In this document: positions 54,801-62,702 of the stretch, piece by piece | How positions within the stretch are numbered: the first letter of the stretch is position 1 | How the letters are laid out: the number at the start of each line of letters is the position of its first letter | NCBI RefSeq assembly: GCF_017638545.1 | Contig: NZ_CP072110.1 | Span: 1,426,001-1,490,000 of the forward strand | Direction of reading: 5' to 3' | DNA from: Psychrosphaera ytuae | GTDB lineage: Bacteria > Pseudomonadota > Gammaproteobacteria > Enterobacterales > Alteromonadaceae | Length of the DNA stretch: 64,000 nt | Program-made: the position numbers and the translations under genes | Notes under the pieces: generated by a model | What the model saw: only the letters and a program-made list of their open reading frames with translations | Database searches by the model: none | Told to the model about the DNA's origin: nothing

Positions 54801-55657
54801 CCTAATGTCTGCTTATACTTATTACCAGAGCGATTGAGAGCCGGAATACCAATAGTGACCTCTTCCACCGACAAACTTTCAAACAAATACACAGCTAACG
54901 AAGCCATATAGACGTGAAATGGCGTGGCTTCCCATTGTTTGGCCCTAACCATAATCGCGTCGCGTATTTCATCATGGACATGGTGATAATTAATGAAAGC
55001 CGAGGACAAAGTGTGATCTTGACTGCCTTTGCTCGGATAGCGCTCCATAAATAACGCTTCCCCTAATTCGGGAAACTTATTTTTCCAAAAGGTTTCGTCA
55101 CGCTTGAAGGTCTTAGACGCTTTGTAGGAAATTGAGTCCTCGATAAACCGCTCATAATTAATACTTGATGGAACACAGTTATTATTACCATCACAAATTC
55201 GGCGGTAACATTCGGCCCACTTTTGTGGTGCAATGGATAAACTCCAACCATCCATGATCATATGCGAAGACTGGATCACCAAATAGTGGAACGTATCAGA
55301 CACTTTCAATAGCCCGTATCGAATTGGCGGTGCATTTTTATTGATAAATGGCTGCTGCATCCAACTTTCTTGCCATTCTTTGGCTCTGGAGTGAGGGTCG
55401 GACTCTAAAGAAAAATCGACAACATTCAGCTCAGCTTCAAAGGAAGGTAATAATATTTGATCGCCTTTAATTGAAGGGACCAGGCGTAGAGCATCATTCT
55501 CGGCAACCAACAATTGCAAGGCCGCTCTCATTATCTCTTCACTCAGCTGGCCTTGTAATTTAGAAAAACCGCCTATGTTTAAGTGTGTCGAGTCTCCCCA
55601 CGCCAACCACTCGGCCCAGATTTCCTTTTGGGGTAATGAATAGGGTAAGCGCTGCAT
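51848..55657 (-). CDS. single-module nonribosomal peptide synthetase (C-A-PCP-TE)
   Basis: A 1269-residue synthetase. Condensation domain (1-440) with the active motif S-H132-M-I-M-D136-G, the first His of HHxxxDG being Ser. Adenylation domain (about 460-950): YVLFTSGSTGEPKG, NVYGPTEATIFCTAW, YRTGDNGWLDCDG, GRIDRQVKLRGYRIELTEIE and the C-terminal lysine in SAKVDYQAL. Carrier domain with Ser998 in FFEAGGDSLSA. Thioesterase with Ser1121 in LAGFSVGGLV, Asp1148 and His1248. By eye against GrsA the specificity residues read about D-P-V-A-C-G-V-I-F-K; the Asp at 235 indicates an alpha-amino acid, identity unknown. A condensation domain in front with no upstream module suggests joining an acyl or aminoacyl donor to one amino acid. 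First base directly follows the patatin gene stop. Confidence 0.92.
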   Translation of the reverse strand: MQRLPYSLPQKEIWAEWLAWGDSTHLNIGGFSKLQGQLSEEIMRAALQLLVAENDALRLVPSIKGDQILLPSFEAELNVVDFSLESDPHSRAKEWQESWMQQPFINKNAPPIRYGLLKVSDTFHYLVIQSSHMIMDGWSLSIAPQKWAECYRRICDGNNNCVPSSINYERFIEDSISYKASKTFKRDETFWKNKFPELGEALFMERYPSKGSQDHTLSSAFINYHHVHDEIRDAIMVRAKQWEATPFHVYMASLAVYLFESLSVEEVTIGIPALNRSGNKYKQTLGMFVGVLPITIKRPISGSFKDLVTQVKAELVTSYRYAKMPLSEQFKRLKAVNKGRDRLFDVIFSFEVFEFSSLFGDASLSDTKQTFSHYSRYPMAISLCDFVDAKDTEMVIECSERFFSEQEADLIGARLVYLLKQFCLEEAELSKVNLCTPSESQQLSQVPQVLKQQERFVSFVDFVLSHAKVTPKSTALITREQQLTYQEMINAAVNLASLLEKMGAKQGDHLVLALHRGPEVVVSILATAFIGATFIPVDLDWPVSRVDNIVTQAAPKLVLVNEENVLRYSDIQPEMVVVDLPALMATKAELSRLDTYRTYKNVPAYVLFTSGSTGEPKGVSVGHQALLSRLNWIAEAWGLTASDRSLQATQVNFDPSLVELLAPLYAGGSVAFPPPGRLLPEWLPSFIVEFGATLMAFVPSTLRRFIDGLEPNQILPLRVCCCGGEILSYEIAQKFIKATNTNLYNVYGPTEATIFCTAWQVHPSRMESTSMPVGRPLFGTKIYIINAQKNLQPYGVVGEVLIAGAGLADGYLAKEAETRARFIELTLPSGKQVNAYRTGDNGWLDCDGVLHFVGRIDRQVKLRGYRIELTEIENALMSLDGVELAAVKISSNTAKPYLSAWYESEAELSEATIRAELMARLPDYMVPERLLRVSALPVTHSAKVDYQALPEIVVNQGVNESREPIGPLENKIFEIWSKHIEAKELNVNSHFFEAGGDSLSAVICLNELEQYVGQRLSLHQLVSHPTIAGLAQVINSQLNLPELLVSLGDTTRQKSLYIAASGNGDLIRFQALAQCLRGSADIHMLQPPGNVDDISIEELASLYADKIIERGEKQVYLAGFSVGGLVALELAQSLQAKGIDVGHLFIVDTILMKLPRPITWCWKRLSRLVSNWHVPAQRVAGSRFLSAIQDHGLLMQVKAMRNYELNSYSGDAVLIKSSAYKLIHGWLLGGWRKVLQGQKREIQIETSHSAFFQPGRVEQLADVIKETIR

Positions 55658-57442
55658 CTATTGGTGTACTTGTTCTTTAAGTCTGTCTATTTCGGCCAGA
55701 GCAAATTGATATCCCGCCTCAATGATGGACTCTGCTTTTTTGTAATCCATCATTTTGAAGTTGGAAAGGGGAACCTCTAAATATATGTCAGCACTGCGTT
55801 TGGTATAGTCTCTTTGCGACAAACCTCCAACGTGAGCCACTTGCATTAATATGTCTACAATTCCCGGTAAGGTGTCAGTGGTTTTAGAAAAATGTGATTT
55901 TACCTTTTGCCACGGTGATATTTCATCGAGCTGCTCGTTAACCGCAAATCGCCCTTTTACATCTACATCTACCGCGATAACCAAACCATTACCGCGACGA
56001 CGCTCAAGCGGTGTGCTGAGCTTTTGACGCATGGCTGCAACAGGCACATTTTCTAAAATGGCGCCATCGACTAACAAGTTTCCATCAACCACGACGGGAG
56101 GTAGAAGACCAGCTGGCGAATTAGATGCTAAAACAGCTCGCCACAAAGGCCCTGAGTCAATCACCTTAGTATCGGCATCTGATAAATTACACGCAGTGGC
56201 AAAAAATGGCGTCCATAAGTTTTGAACCAGCGTATCACCCAAGGCATCTTGAAACGCGCCTGCCAGTTTAGAATTGGACATTAAAGAAACAACAGGAACG
56301 GTTAGTTTCATGCCCTTTTTTGAATGTTTTAAAATCTCTTGGTGAATTATCTCTCGAGGGATACCTGCAACATAGCTGGCACCTATCAGGGCACCCATAC
56401 TATTCCCGCCGATAATATCAACAGGTATATTTGATTCTTCGAACGCTCGCAATACACCTAAGTGTGCAAATCCGCGAGCACCACCGCCGCCGAGTACAAG
56501 TCCCACGGCTTTTTCAAGAATAAATCGCGCAAGCCTTTCGTAATCACGAATTTCTCTGTGTTTAATTGGATAAACACGTTCTGCGTTGCGCTCTTGATTC
56601 CAGGCCACACGATCTCCACACAGGTGAATATCGGTCTGATAAACGAGAACAAGATGACGGCGAATCAACGGAAAGTTTTCATGATTGGCGAGGGTTTTCT
56701 CTGCCTCTGAAAGCGCCATCTCTTCCATGCCATCAGCTAATAAAACTAATTGATCAGCATGTTCAAAAAAGGCTCTTTGGACATCCGAAAGGGTGCCATC
56801 ACCTATGATGATCAAAAAGTCATTGCTTCGCTCTTTTTCATCTAACAATTTACCGAGCTGAAATACGGTATCGAAGTCTTGTTCAGAGATTATTTCGGTT
56901 TTACCCTCTCTGCCCATGGCAAGCTTGAGTTGGTCCGCAAATTGTTGAGTGTCTATGCTTTGGTGTATAGGAAGAAGATACAGTGACTGAGCGCGACGAC
57001 GGCGACCAATGTGACGCTCGTGACGTAACTCTCTGTAAATAGCGGCCGAAAAGGCACGGTTAATTTCGACTGGGTAGCGCTTTACCAACTCTTCATATTG
57101 ACTGTAATCAAGAATTGCAACGATTGAATCTCGAGTTGCCGATAAGTCTGCGGTCCGCTTTTTATGTAAGATCATGTTAGTTTCGCCAACACAATCACCA
57201 GGCAACACTTCGTTATACATGAGTTTGTTGCCATCTTTATCGGTGCGATGGACCCGTAAGCGACCAGACACTAACAAAAACAAAGAATCCGCTGGATCCC
57301 CTTCTCGTAAGAACGTATCCCCGCCTTTTAATTCGACGAGTCGCATGCTTTTTGCAAGCTCAATAAGTAGCTCCGGACTTAATTCCTTAAAGTCGTCGCT
57401 CGCTTGTAACAGTTCAAACAGTTCATTTGTCGAAACCGTCAT
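55658..57442 (-). CDS. cyclic nucleotide-binding / patatin-like phospholipase (NTE-like)
   Basis: A 594-residue protein with a cNMP-binding domain at residues 12-140 (FLREGDPADSLFLLVSGRL, then LPGDCVGETNMI), a linker of about 170 residues, and a patatin domain from about 313: oxyanion loop LGGGGARGFAHLG (317-329), nucleophile Ser348 in IIGGNSMGALIG and Asp459 in LLVDGAI. This is the order of neuropathy-target-esterase-like lysophospholipases without the membrane anchor. The likely reaction is release of fatty acid from a (lyso)phospholipid, possibly gated by a nucleotide; the cNMP pocket shows no fully conserved PRAA-type phosphate cassette by eye, so ligand binding is uncertain. First gene of a two-gene operon with the NRPS. 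Confidence 0.88.
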   Translation of the reverse strand: MTVSTNELFELLQASDDFKELSPELLIELAKSMRLVELKGGDTFLREGDPADSLFLLVSGRLRVHRTDKDGNKLMYNEVLPGDCVGETNMILHKKRTADLSATRDSIVAILDYSQYEELVKRYPVEINRAFSAAIYRELRHERHIGRRRRAQSLYLLPIHQSIDTQQFADQLKLAMGREGKTEIISEQDFDTVFQLGKLLDEKERSNDFLIIIGDGTLSDVQRAFFEHADQLVLLADGMEEMALSEAEKTLANHENFPLIRRHLVLVYQTDIHLCGDRVAWNQERNAERVYPIKHREIRDYERLARFILEKAVGLVLGGGGARGFAHLGVLRAFEESNIPVDIIGGNSMGALIGASYVAGIPREIIHQEILKHSKKGMKLTVPVVSLMSNSKLAGAFQDALGDTLVQNLWTPFFATACNLSDADTKVIDSGPLWRAVLASNSPAGLLPPVVVDGNLLVDGAILENVPVAAMRQKLSTPLERRRGNGLVIAVDVDVKGRFAVNEQLDEISPWQKVKSHFSKTTDTLPGIVDILMQVAHVGGLSQRDYTKRSADIYLEVPLSNFKMMDYKKAESIIEAGYQFALAEIDRLKEQVHQ

Positions 57443-57531
57443 AGTCTGAATACCACCTTTTCATCCTAATGATCTCATATCATCATGGCAGATTAGATTG
57501 ATTTTGTCGCCTAGTTGTTGCCTTTTAAAAT

Positions 57532-57560
57532 AAAAAACCTTGCTAAAAAGCAAGGTTTTT
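57532..57560. terminator. terminator after the FAH-family gene
   Basis: AAAAACCTTGC/GCAAGGTTTTT with a six-base loop, 38 bases past the leftward stop of the hydrolase gene and upstream of the patatin gene. It separates the tyrosine-degradation operon from the patatin-NRPS operon. Confidence 0.86.
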
Positions 57561-57597
57561 CTGATACATAAGTTTAGCTTTAATGAGCAATTATGCT

Positions 57598-58605
57598 TTA
57601 TTGTTTTACTAAGTCTTGATCAATTCGACCAAAGATAGATTGACCGTTTTTGTCAAACATCTCAATCTTAACGTTGTCACCAAATTGCATAAATGATGTT
57701 TTTGGTTCGCCGTGATTAATGGTTTCGATCATACGGATTTCTGCTAAACAGCTATATCCAACACCACCTTCACTGACTGGTTTACCCGGGCCACCATCTA
57801 GTTTGTTAGACACAGTACCTGACCCAATGATTGTACCAGCACATAACGGACGTGTACGTGCAGCGTGTGCAATCAGTTGACCAAAGTTAAACGTCATATC
57901 AACGCCTGCTTCAGGCTTACCAAACATATCGCCATTTAGGTGAGACACTAATGGCAAATGAAGCTTACCGTCCTGCCAAGCGTCGCCCAATTGATCAGGT
58001 GTTACCGCAACAGGTGCAAATGCACTTGATGGTTTAGATTGGAAGAAACCAAAACCTTTGCCCAATTCGTTCGGGATTAAACCGCGAAGCGACACGTCAT
58101 TTACGATCATCACTAAACGGATGTACTGCAATGCGTCTTCTGCTGAAACGCCCATAGGAACGTCATCAGTAATAACCGCAACTTCTGCTTCAAAATCAAC
58201 GCCAAAACCATCTGTCGTTGGCATAACGATTGGTGAACGAGGTGCTAAAAAGCTATCCGAACCACCTTGGTACATCAAAGGATCAGTCCAAAAACTCGCT
58301 GGCATTTCAGCGTTACGAGCTTTGCGTACCAACTCAACGTGGTTGACGTATGCACTACCATCAGCCCATTGATAAGCGCGTGGCAGAGGCGAGTGACAAT
58401 CTTGCTCGTTGAAGTCTTGAGCTTCCACTTCACCGTTTTCTAATTGCTGGTATAACGCCGCTAATTTAGGCTCAACGTCTTTCCAATTATCCAATGCTTG
58501 TTGTAATGTCGCTGCAATATCAGTTGCAGGCGTCATTTTAGTCAGCGCATTGTTAACGACAACTAGTTGACCGTCACGACCTGACTTTAGGGTTGCTAAT
58601 TTCAT
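57598..58605 (-). CDS. fumarylacetoacetate hydrolase family protein
   Basis: A 335-residue FAH-fold hydrolase. The metal ligands appear as the E-x-E pair in GVDFEAEVAV (Glu139, Glu141) and Asp170 in IVNDVSLRG; GSGTVSNKLDGGPGKPV and the FFQSKPSS segment fit the family. With HPPD upstream in the same operon it is the expected last enzyme of tyrosine breakdown, hydrolysing fumarylacetoacetate to fumarate and acetoacetate. The N-terminal domain (1-90) is shorter than in mammalian FAH (419 residues), so a maleylpyruvate or other acylpyruvate substrate is also possible. Confidence 0.88.
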   Translation of the reverse strand: MKLATLKSGRDGQLVVVNNALTKMTPATDIAATLQQALDNWKDVEPKLAALYQQLENGEVEAQDFNEQDCHSPLPRAYQWADGSAYVNHVELVRKARNAEMPASFWTDPLMYQGGSDSFLAPRSPIVMPTTDGFGVDFEAEVAVITDDVPMGVSAEDALQYIRLVMIVNDVSLRGLIPNELGKGFGFFQSKPSSAFAPVAVTPDQLGDAWQDGKLHLPLVSHLNGDMFGKPEAGVDMTFNFGQLIAHAARTRPLCAGTIIGSGTVSNKLDGGPGKPVSEGGVGYSCLAEIRMIETINHGEPKTSFMQFGDNVKIEMFDKNGQSIFGRIDQDLVKQ

Positions 58606-58617
58606 TAATTATCCCTC

Positions 58618-59163
58618 TTAATTCTTGCTGTTAAAATCTTCGCCACTGTGTAACCAAGCTGCGTGATTTGGGGCTTTTTTAGTTTCAGCCCATTCGTCTA
58701 ACATCGCTGGAGCAACGCGTTTAAGCTCTTCTAGCATGCCTGGCTTCGCCGTATTCGTTGCAAGCTCAATTCGATGACCATTTGGATCAAAGAAATATAT
58801 CGACTTAAAGATGGCGTGATCGGTTGGGCCTAATACATCAATACCAGCACCTTCTAGACGAGATTTTGCTTCTAAAAGCTCATCCATAGTTTCAACTTCA
58901 AAGGCAATGTGTTGAACCCAAGCCGGGGTGTTTTCGTCGCGTCCCATATCCGGAGAATTTGGGATCTCAAAAAACGCCAACACGTTACCTTGACCCGCAT
59001 CCAAAAATACATGCATGTATGGATCTGGCGCCCCCGTCGAAGGCACTTTGTCCTCAGCAATCGCTAATTGAAAGTCCATATTCAATAAGTCGCGATAAAA
59101 TTCGACGGTTTCTTTGGCGTCTTTACAGCGATACGCCACGTGGTGAATTCGAGTAATTTTCAT
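58618..59163 (-). CDS. VOC family protein (glyoxalase/dioxygenase fold)
   Basis: A 181-residue vicinal-oxygen-chelate protein: ITRIHHVAYRCKDAKETVEF at the N-terminus and FFDPNGHRIELAT near the end. His8, Glu66, His85 and Glu133 fall where the metal quartet of glyoxalase I lies, so a metal site is likely intact. A tail of about 40 residues follows (KRVAPAMLDEWAETKK). It sits between the HPPD and FAH genes with gaps of 20 and 12 bases. The function is not known; position suggests a step between 4-hydroxyphenylpyruvate and fumarylacetoacetate. Confidence 0.85.
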   Translation of the reverse strand: MKITRIHHVAYRCKDAKETVEFYRDLLNMDFQLAIAEDKVPSTGAPDPYMHVFLDAGQGNVLAFFEIPNSPDMGRDENTPAWVQHIAFEVETMDELLEAKSRLEGAGIDVLGPTDHAIFKSIYFFDPNGHRIELATNTAKPGMLEELKRVAPAMLDEWAETKKAPNHAAWLHSGEDFNSKN

Positions 59164-59183
59164 AAAAACCTCTTTAGGCTTAA

Positions 59184-60263
59184 TTATTTGTCGTCACCAA
59201 TTACGCCACGTGCCAATTGGTCACGCTCGATTGATTCAAACAATGCCTTAAAGTTACCTTCACCAAAGCCTTCGTCTTCTTTACGTTGAATAAATTCAAA
59301 GAAAACTGGGCCTAATGCTGGTGCCGAGAAGATTTGTAATAATAGTCTAGGTTGACCGCCTTCGGTCGTACCGTCGAGTAAAATACCACGAGCTTTTAAC
59401 TCATCAACCGGCTCGCCGTGACCTGGTAGACGTTCTTCTAACATTTCGTAATATGTTGCAGGAGGCGCAGTCATAAATTCAATGCCCGCTTCTTTCAAAC
59501 GGTCCCAACATGCGATTAGGTCATCACAAGCAAAGGCAATATGCTGAATACCTTCGCCATTGTATTGCATTAAGAACTCTTCGATTTGACCGCCGCCGCC
59601 AGCAGCTTCTTCGTTAAGAGGAATACGGATTTTACCATCTGGTGCAGTCATCGCTTTTGATAACAGACCTGTGTATTCGCCCTTAATGTCGAAGTAACGG
59701 ATCTCACGGAAGTTAAATAGGTCTTCGTAATACTTCGCCCAGTAGTCCATACGACCGCGATAAACATTGTGAGTTAAATGATCCAGTGTATGGAAGCCAC
59801 AACCTTTAGGATGACGGTCAACACCTTCAATCCAATTAAAATCGATGTCATAAATGGTATTACCTTCTTCATAACGATCGATTAAATACAAGTTAGCACC
59901 ACCGATACCTTTAATTGCAGGTAGGTGTAATTCCATTGGTCCTGTTTCAACTTTTACAGGTTGAGCACCCTGCTCGATTGCTCGCTTGTAAGCGAACTGC
60001 GAATCTTTTACTCGAAACGCAAGACCACATGCCGACGCACCGTGTTCTTGTGCGTAATAATCTGCGTGGCTGCCTTTTTCGTAGTTAGTGATAAAGTTGA
60101 TGTCGCCTTGGCGCCATAATTCAACGTCTTTTGAACGGTGACGGGCTACTTTGGTGAAACCCATAGAGGCGAATACAGTCTCTAAAATGCCTTTCTCTGG
60201 TGCTGTGAATTCAACGAATTCAAAGCCATTTAATCCCATTGGATTTTCAAACAAGTCGGCCAT
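59184..60263 (-). CDS. hppD: 4-hydroxyphenylpyruvate dioxygenase
   Basis: A 359-residue non-haem iron enzyme turning 4-hydroxyphenylpyruvate into homogentisate. The iron ligands are His162 (TLDHLTHNV), His241 (GIQHIAFAC) and Glu323 (PVFFEFIQRK). Residues from FNFREIRYFDIKGEYTGL and the C-terminal helix match bacterial HPPD (Pseudomonas, about 357). First gene of the three-gene operon; the 220 bases upstream carry nested inverted repeats and no other gene. Confidence 0.96.
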   Translation of the reverse strand: MADLFENPMGLNGFEFVEFTAPEKGILETVFASMGFTKVARHRSKDVELWRQGDINFITNYEKGSHADYYAQEHGASACGLAFRVKDSQFAYKRAIEQGAQPVKVETGPMELHLPAIKGIGGANLYLIDRYEEGNTIYDIDFNWIEGVDRHPKGCGFHTLDHLTHNVYRGRMDYWAKYYEDLFNFREIRYFDIKGEYTGLLSKAMTAPDGKIRIPLNEEAAGGGGQIEEFLMQYNGEGIQHIAFACDDLIACWDRLKEAGIEFMTAPPATYYEMLEERLPGHGEPVDELKARGILLDGTTEGGQPRLLLQIFSAPALGPVFFEFIQRKEDEGFGEGNFKALFESIERDQLARGVIGDDK

Positions 60264-60304
60264 TGCCTTCCCCTATTTAGATAACTTTTAATATTTGACG
60301 TTTA

Positions 60305-60360
60305 ATATTGGGACGAGTTTCATTTTTATATAGTCGTCCCACTCTGTTGGGCGCCAATAT
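60305..60360. repeat. nested inverted repeats upstream of hppD
   Basis: GGGACGA (60310-60316) pairs with TCGTCCC (60334-60340), and overlapping ATATTGG (60305-60311) pairs with CCAATAT (60354-60360). They lie 40-100 bases before the hppD start, so they may be operators or alternative hairpins of the hppD leader. Confidence 0.45.
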
Positions 60361-60433
60361 ATCAAATGTTAAAAAAACAAAGAAAACCTTTGTGGATTAG
60401 GATTTGAAACTAGGGGAAAGAAATCTTTACGCA

Positions 60434-60460
60434 TAAAAAAACGCAGCCTAAGCTGCGTCT
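60434..60460 (-). terminator. terminator of the lpxC end of the dcw cluster
   Basis: Read leftward, GACGCAGC/GCTGCGT with a TTAG-type loop followed by TTTTTTT, 23 bases past the lpxC stop. Confidence 0.87.
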
Positions 60461-60483
60461 TTAATATTTAATATGGTTTTGGA

Positions 60484-61395
60484 TTAAGCCAATGATGGAA
60501 TCGCTTGGCGTACACCCTCAGGTGCTTCATCACCAAAGGTTACGTATTCCCAACAGTCTTGTTGTTTCATCAACTCGACCAACACCTTGTTATTGAGGTC
60601 GTGACCCGATTTGAATGCGACAAACTCAGCCAATAACGGTGTACCTGTCATGTACAAGTCACCAACCGCGTCTAGGATCTTGTGTTTGACAAACTCATCG
60701 TCGTAACGCAAACCATCTGGGTTAAGTACGCGAAATTCATCTAATACGATAGCATTGTCCATGCTACCACCAAGGGCTAGGTTGTTGTTGCGTAGATATT
60801 CGATGTCACGCATAAAACCAAACGTACGCGCGCGACTGATCTTCTTCATAAATGAATCAGCGGTGATGTCTAACTCAATACGCTGGTTAGACTGAGCAAT
60901 CGCCGGGTGGTCAAATTCGATTTTGAAGTCGATTTTGAAGCCATCGTACGGACGTAACTCAGCCCATTTATCACCAAGTTCTACGCGAACAGGCTTAGTC
61001 ACTTTGATGTAACGACGTAGGCTGTTTTGCTCTACGATTTCAGCTTGCTGCATCAAATAAATGAAAGGCAGTGAGCTGCCATCCATGATCGGAATCTCTG
61101 CTGCGTCCACTTCAATGATCAAGTTGTCAATCGCTAAACTTGCGATCGCCGCCATCAAGTGTTCAGTCGTTGATAAGCGTTGGCCAGCATCATTAATCAA
61201 GCACGTACACATCTGAGTATCTCCCACCAACTCTGGCGTAGATTTGAACTCAGCAACAGGCGTCAGGTCTGTGCGTAGGAATACGATACCCGTATTCTCT
61301 GCCGCAGGACGGAGAGTAAGTGTAACCTTTTCACCTTTGTGTAAACCAATCCCTGTTGTTGTAACAGGTGATTTTATTGTGCGTTGTTTAATCAT
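60484..61395 (-). CDS. lpxC: UDP-3-O-acyl-N-acetylglucosamine deacetylase LpxC
   Basis: A 303-residue zinc amidase, the committed step of lipid A synthesis. MIKQRTIKSPVTTTGIGLH, STTEHLMAAIASL (zinc histidine), IPIMDGSSLPFIYL, SRARTFGFMRDIEYLR and FVKHKILDAVGDLYM (zinc His and Asp) are all present. E. coli LpxC has 305 residues; the ATG at 61395 aligns with its start although the ribosome site is poor and the frame is open eight codons upstream. Confidence 0.97.
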   Translation of the reverse strand: MIKQRTIKSPVTTTGIGLHKGEKVTLTLRPAAENTGIVFLRTDLTPVAEFKSTPELVGDTQMCTCLINDAGQRLSTTEHLMAAIASLAIDNLIIEVDAAEIPIMDGSSLPFIYLMQQAEIVEQNSLRRYIKVTKPVRVELGDKWAELRPYDGFKIDFKIEFDHPAIAQSNQRIELDITADSFMKKISRARTFGFMRDIEYLRNNNLALGGSMDNAIVLDEFRVLNPDGLRYDDEFVKHKILDAVGDLYMTGTPLLAEFVAFKSGHDLNNKVLVELMKQQDCWEYVTFGDEAPEGVRQAIPSLA

Positions 61396-61506
61396 ATTTG
61401 CGTTAACAACCCTCATCAATTCGTTTAAGTGTATAAAAAACAGACACTATTAAAAAATAGGCGCGTATTATACAAGAAATCCGACCACAGATCAATAGTA
61501 CACAAT

Positions 61507-62676
61507 TTAATCAGCTTGCTTTCTTAAAAACGCTGGAATATCGAAGTAGCTTTCCACTTCTTCTTTTTTCTCTTCTGTTTCTAATAACGCTTTTTGCTCT
61601 GGCTCTGCAACCGGTTGTGCTTGGTGAGCTACTGCAGCTGAAGAACGCGAGCTTGCATAACCTTGGTTCTGAGCAGGAGCTTGTGCACCTGAAGAAACAA
61701 GAGAAATGTCCGCGCGCTTTTCACCGCCGATACCAGTCGCAACCACTGTAACGCGAAGCTCTTCGTCCATTTCCATATCGATAACAGTACCAACGACTAC
61801 CGTTGCGTTTTCAGAAGCAAACGCCTTAACTGTGTTACCAATAGAGTCAAACTCTTCAATGGTCAAATCCATACCCGCTGTTACGTTAACTAGGATACCT
61901 TTAGCACCTGCTAGGTCGATGTCTTCTAAAAGTGGAGACGCAATTGCCGCTTCCGCAGCTTCTTGTGCACGGTCAGGACCTGATGCCGAACCTGTCCCCA
62001 TCATTGCGTTACCCATTTCAGACATAACCGTTTTTACGTCTGCAAAGTCAACATTGATCAAACCTGGACGAGTGATTAGTTCAGCAATACCTTGAACCGC
62101 ACCCAAAAGTACGTTGTTTGCTTCTTTGAACGCGTCTAAAAGGCTCGTCTTAGGACCAAGTACTTTAAGTAGTTTGTCGTTCGGAATAGTAATTAACGAG
62201 TCAACTTGATTGGCCAACTGGTCAATACCTTGCTCAGCGTAGCTTAAGCGCTTTTTACCTTCAAAGTTGAACGGCTTTGTTACAACTGCAACCGTTAAAA
62301 TACCTAACTCTTTGGCAATCTCTGCAACTACTGGTGCCGCACCAGTACCTGTGCCACCGCCCATACCAGCGGCAATGAATACCATATCCGCACCTTGCAT
62401 TGCTGCCGCGATGTTTTCGCGATCTTCAATTGCAGCTTGACGCCCTACTTCAGGGTTCGCACCTGCACCAAGGCCTTTTGTTACTGCCGAGCCCAATTGA
62501 AGTGTCATGCCAGCTTCAGACTTACGCAATGCTTGCGCATCGGTATTAGCTGCAATGAAGTCCACCCCTTCAATTGACTCTTTAACCATATGATCAACGG
62601 CGTTGCCACCGCCACCACCGACACCAAATACTTTGATGACAGCTTCTTCGTTGTGATCATCCATTAATTCAAACAT
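61507..62676 (-). CDS. ftsZ: cell division protein FtsZ
   Basis: A 389-residue tubulin-like GTPase forming the Z ring. IKVFGVGGGGGNAVDHMV, the tubulin signature AGMGGGTGTGAAPVVAE and NVDFADVKTVM are present; after a variable linker rich in Ala and Gln, the C-terminal binding peptide for FtsA and ZipA reads DIPAFLRKQAD. Start at 62676 is 8 bases from GGAGAG and matches the usual MFE N-terminus; an ATG 6 bases upstream is too close to the ribosome site. Confidence 0.98.
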   Translation of the reverse strand: MFELMDDHNEEAVIKVFGVGGGGGNAVDHMVKESIEGVDFIAANTDAQALRKSEAGMTLQLGSAVTKGLGAGANPEVGRQAAIEDRENIAAAMQGADMVFIAAGMGGGTGTGAAPVVAEIAKELGILTVAVVTKPFNFEGKKRLSYAEQGIDQLANQVDSLITIPNDKLLKVLGPKTSLLDAFKEANNVLLGAVQGIAELITRPGLINVDFADVKTVMSEMGNAMMGTGSASGPDRAQEAAEAAIASPLLEDIDLAGAKGILVNVTAGMDLTIEEFDSIGNTVKAFASENATVVVGTVIDMEMDEELRVTVVATGIGGEKRADISLVSSGAQAPAQNQGYASSRSSAAVAHQAQPVAEPEQKALLETEEKKEEVESYFDIPAFLRKQAD

Positions 62677-62702
62677 TGTCATTCTCTCCGTCTATAAATT
62701 CT

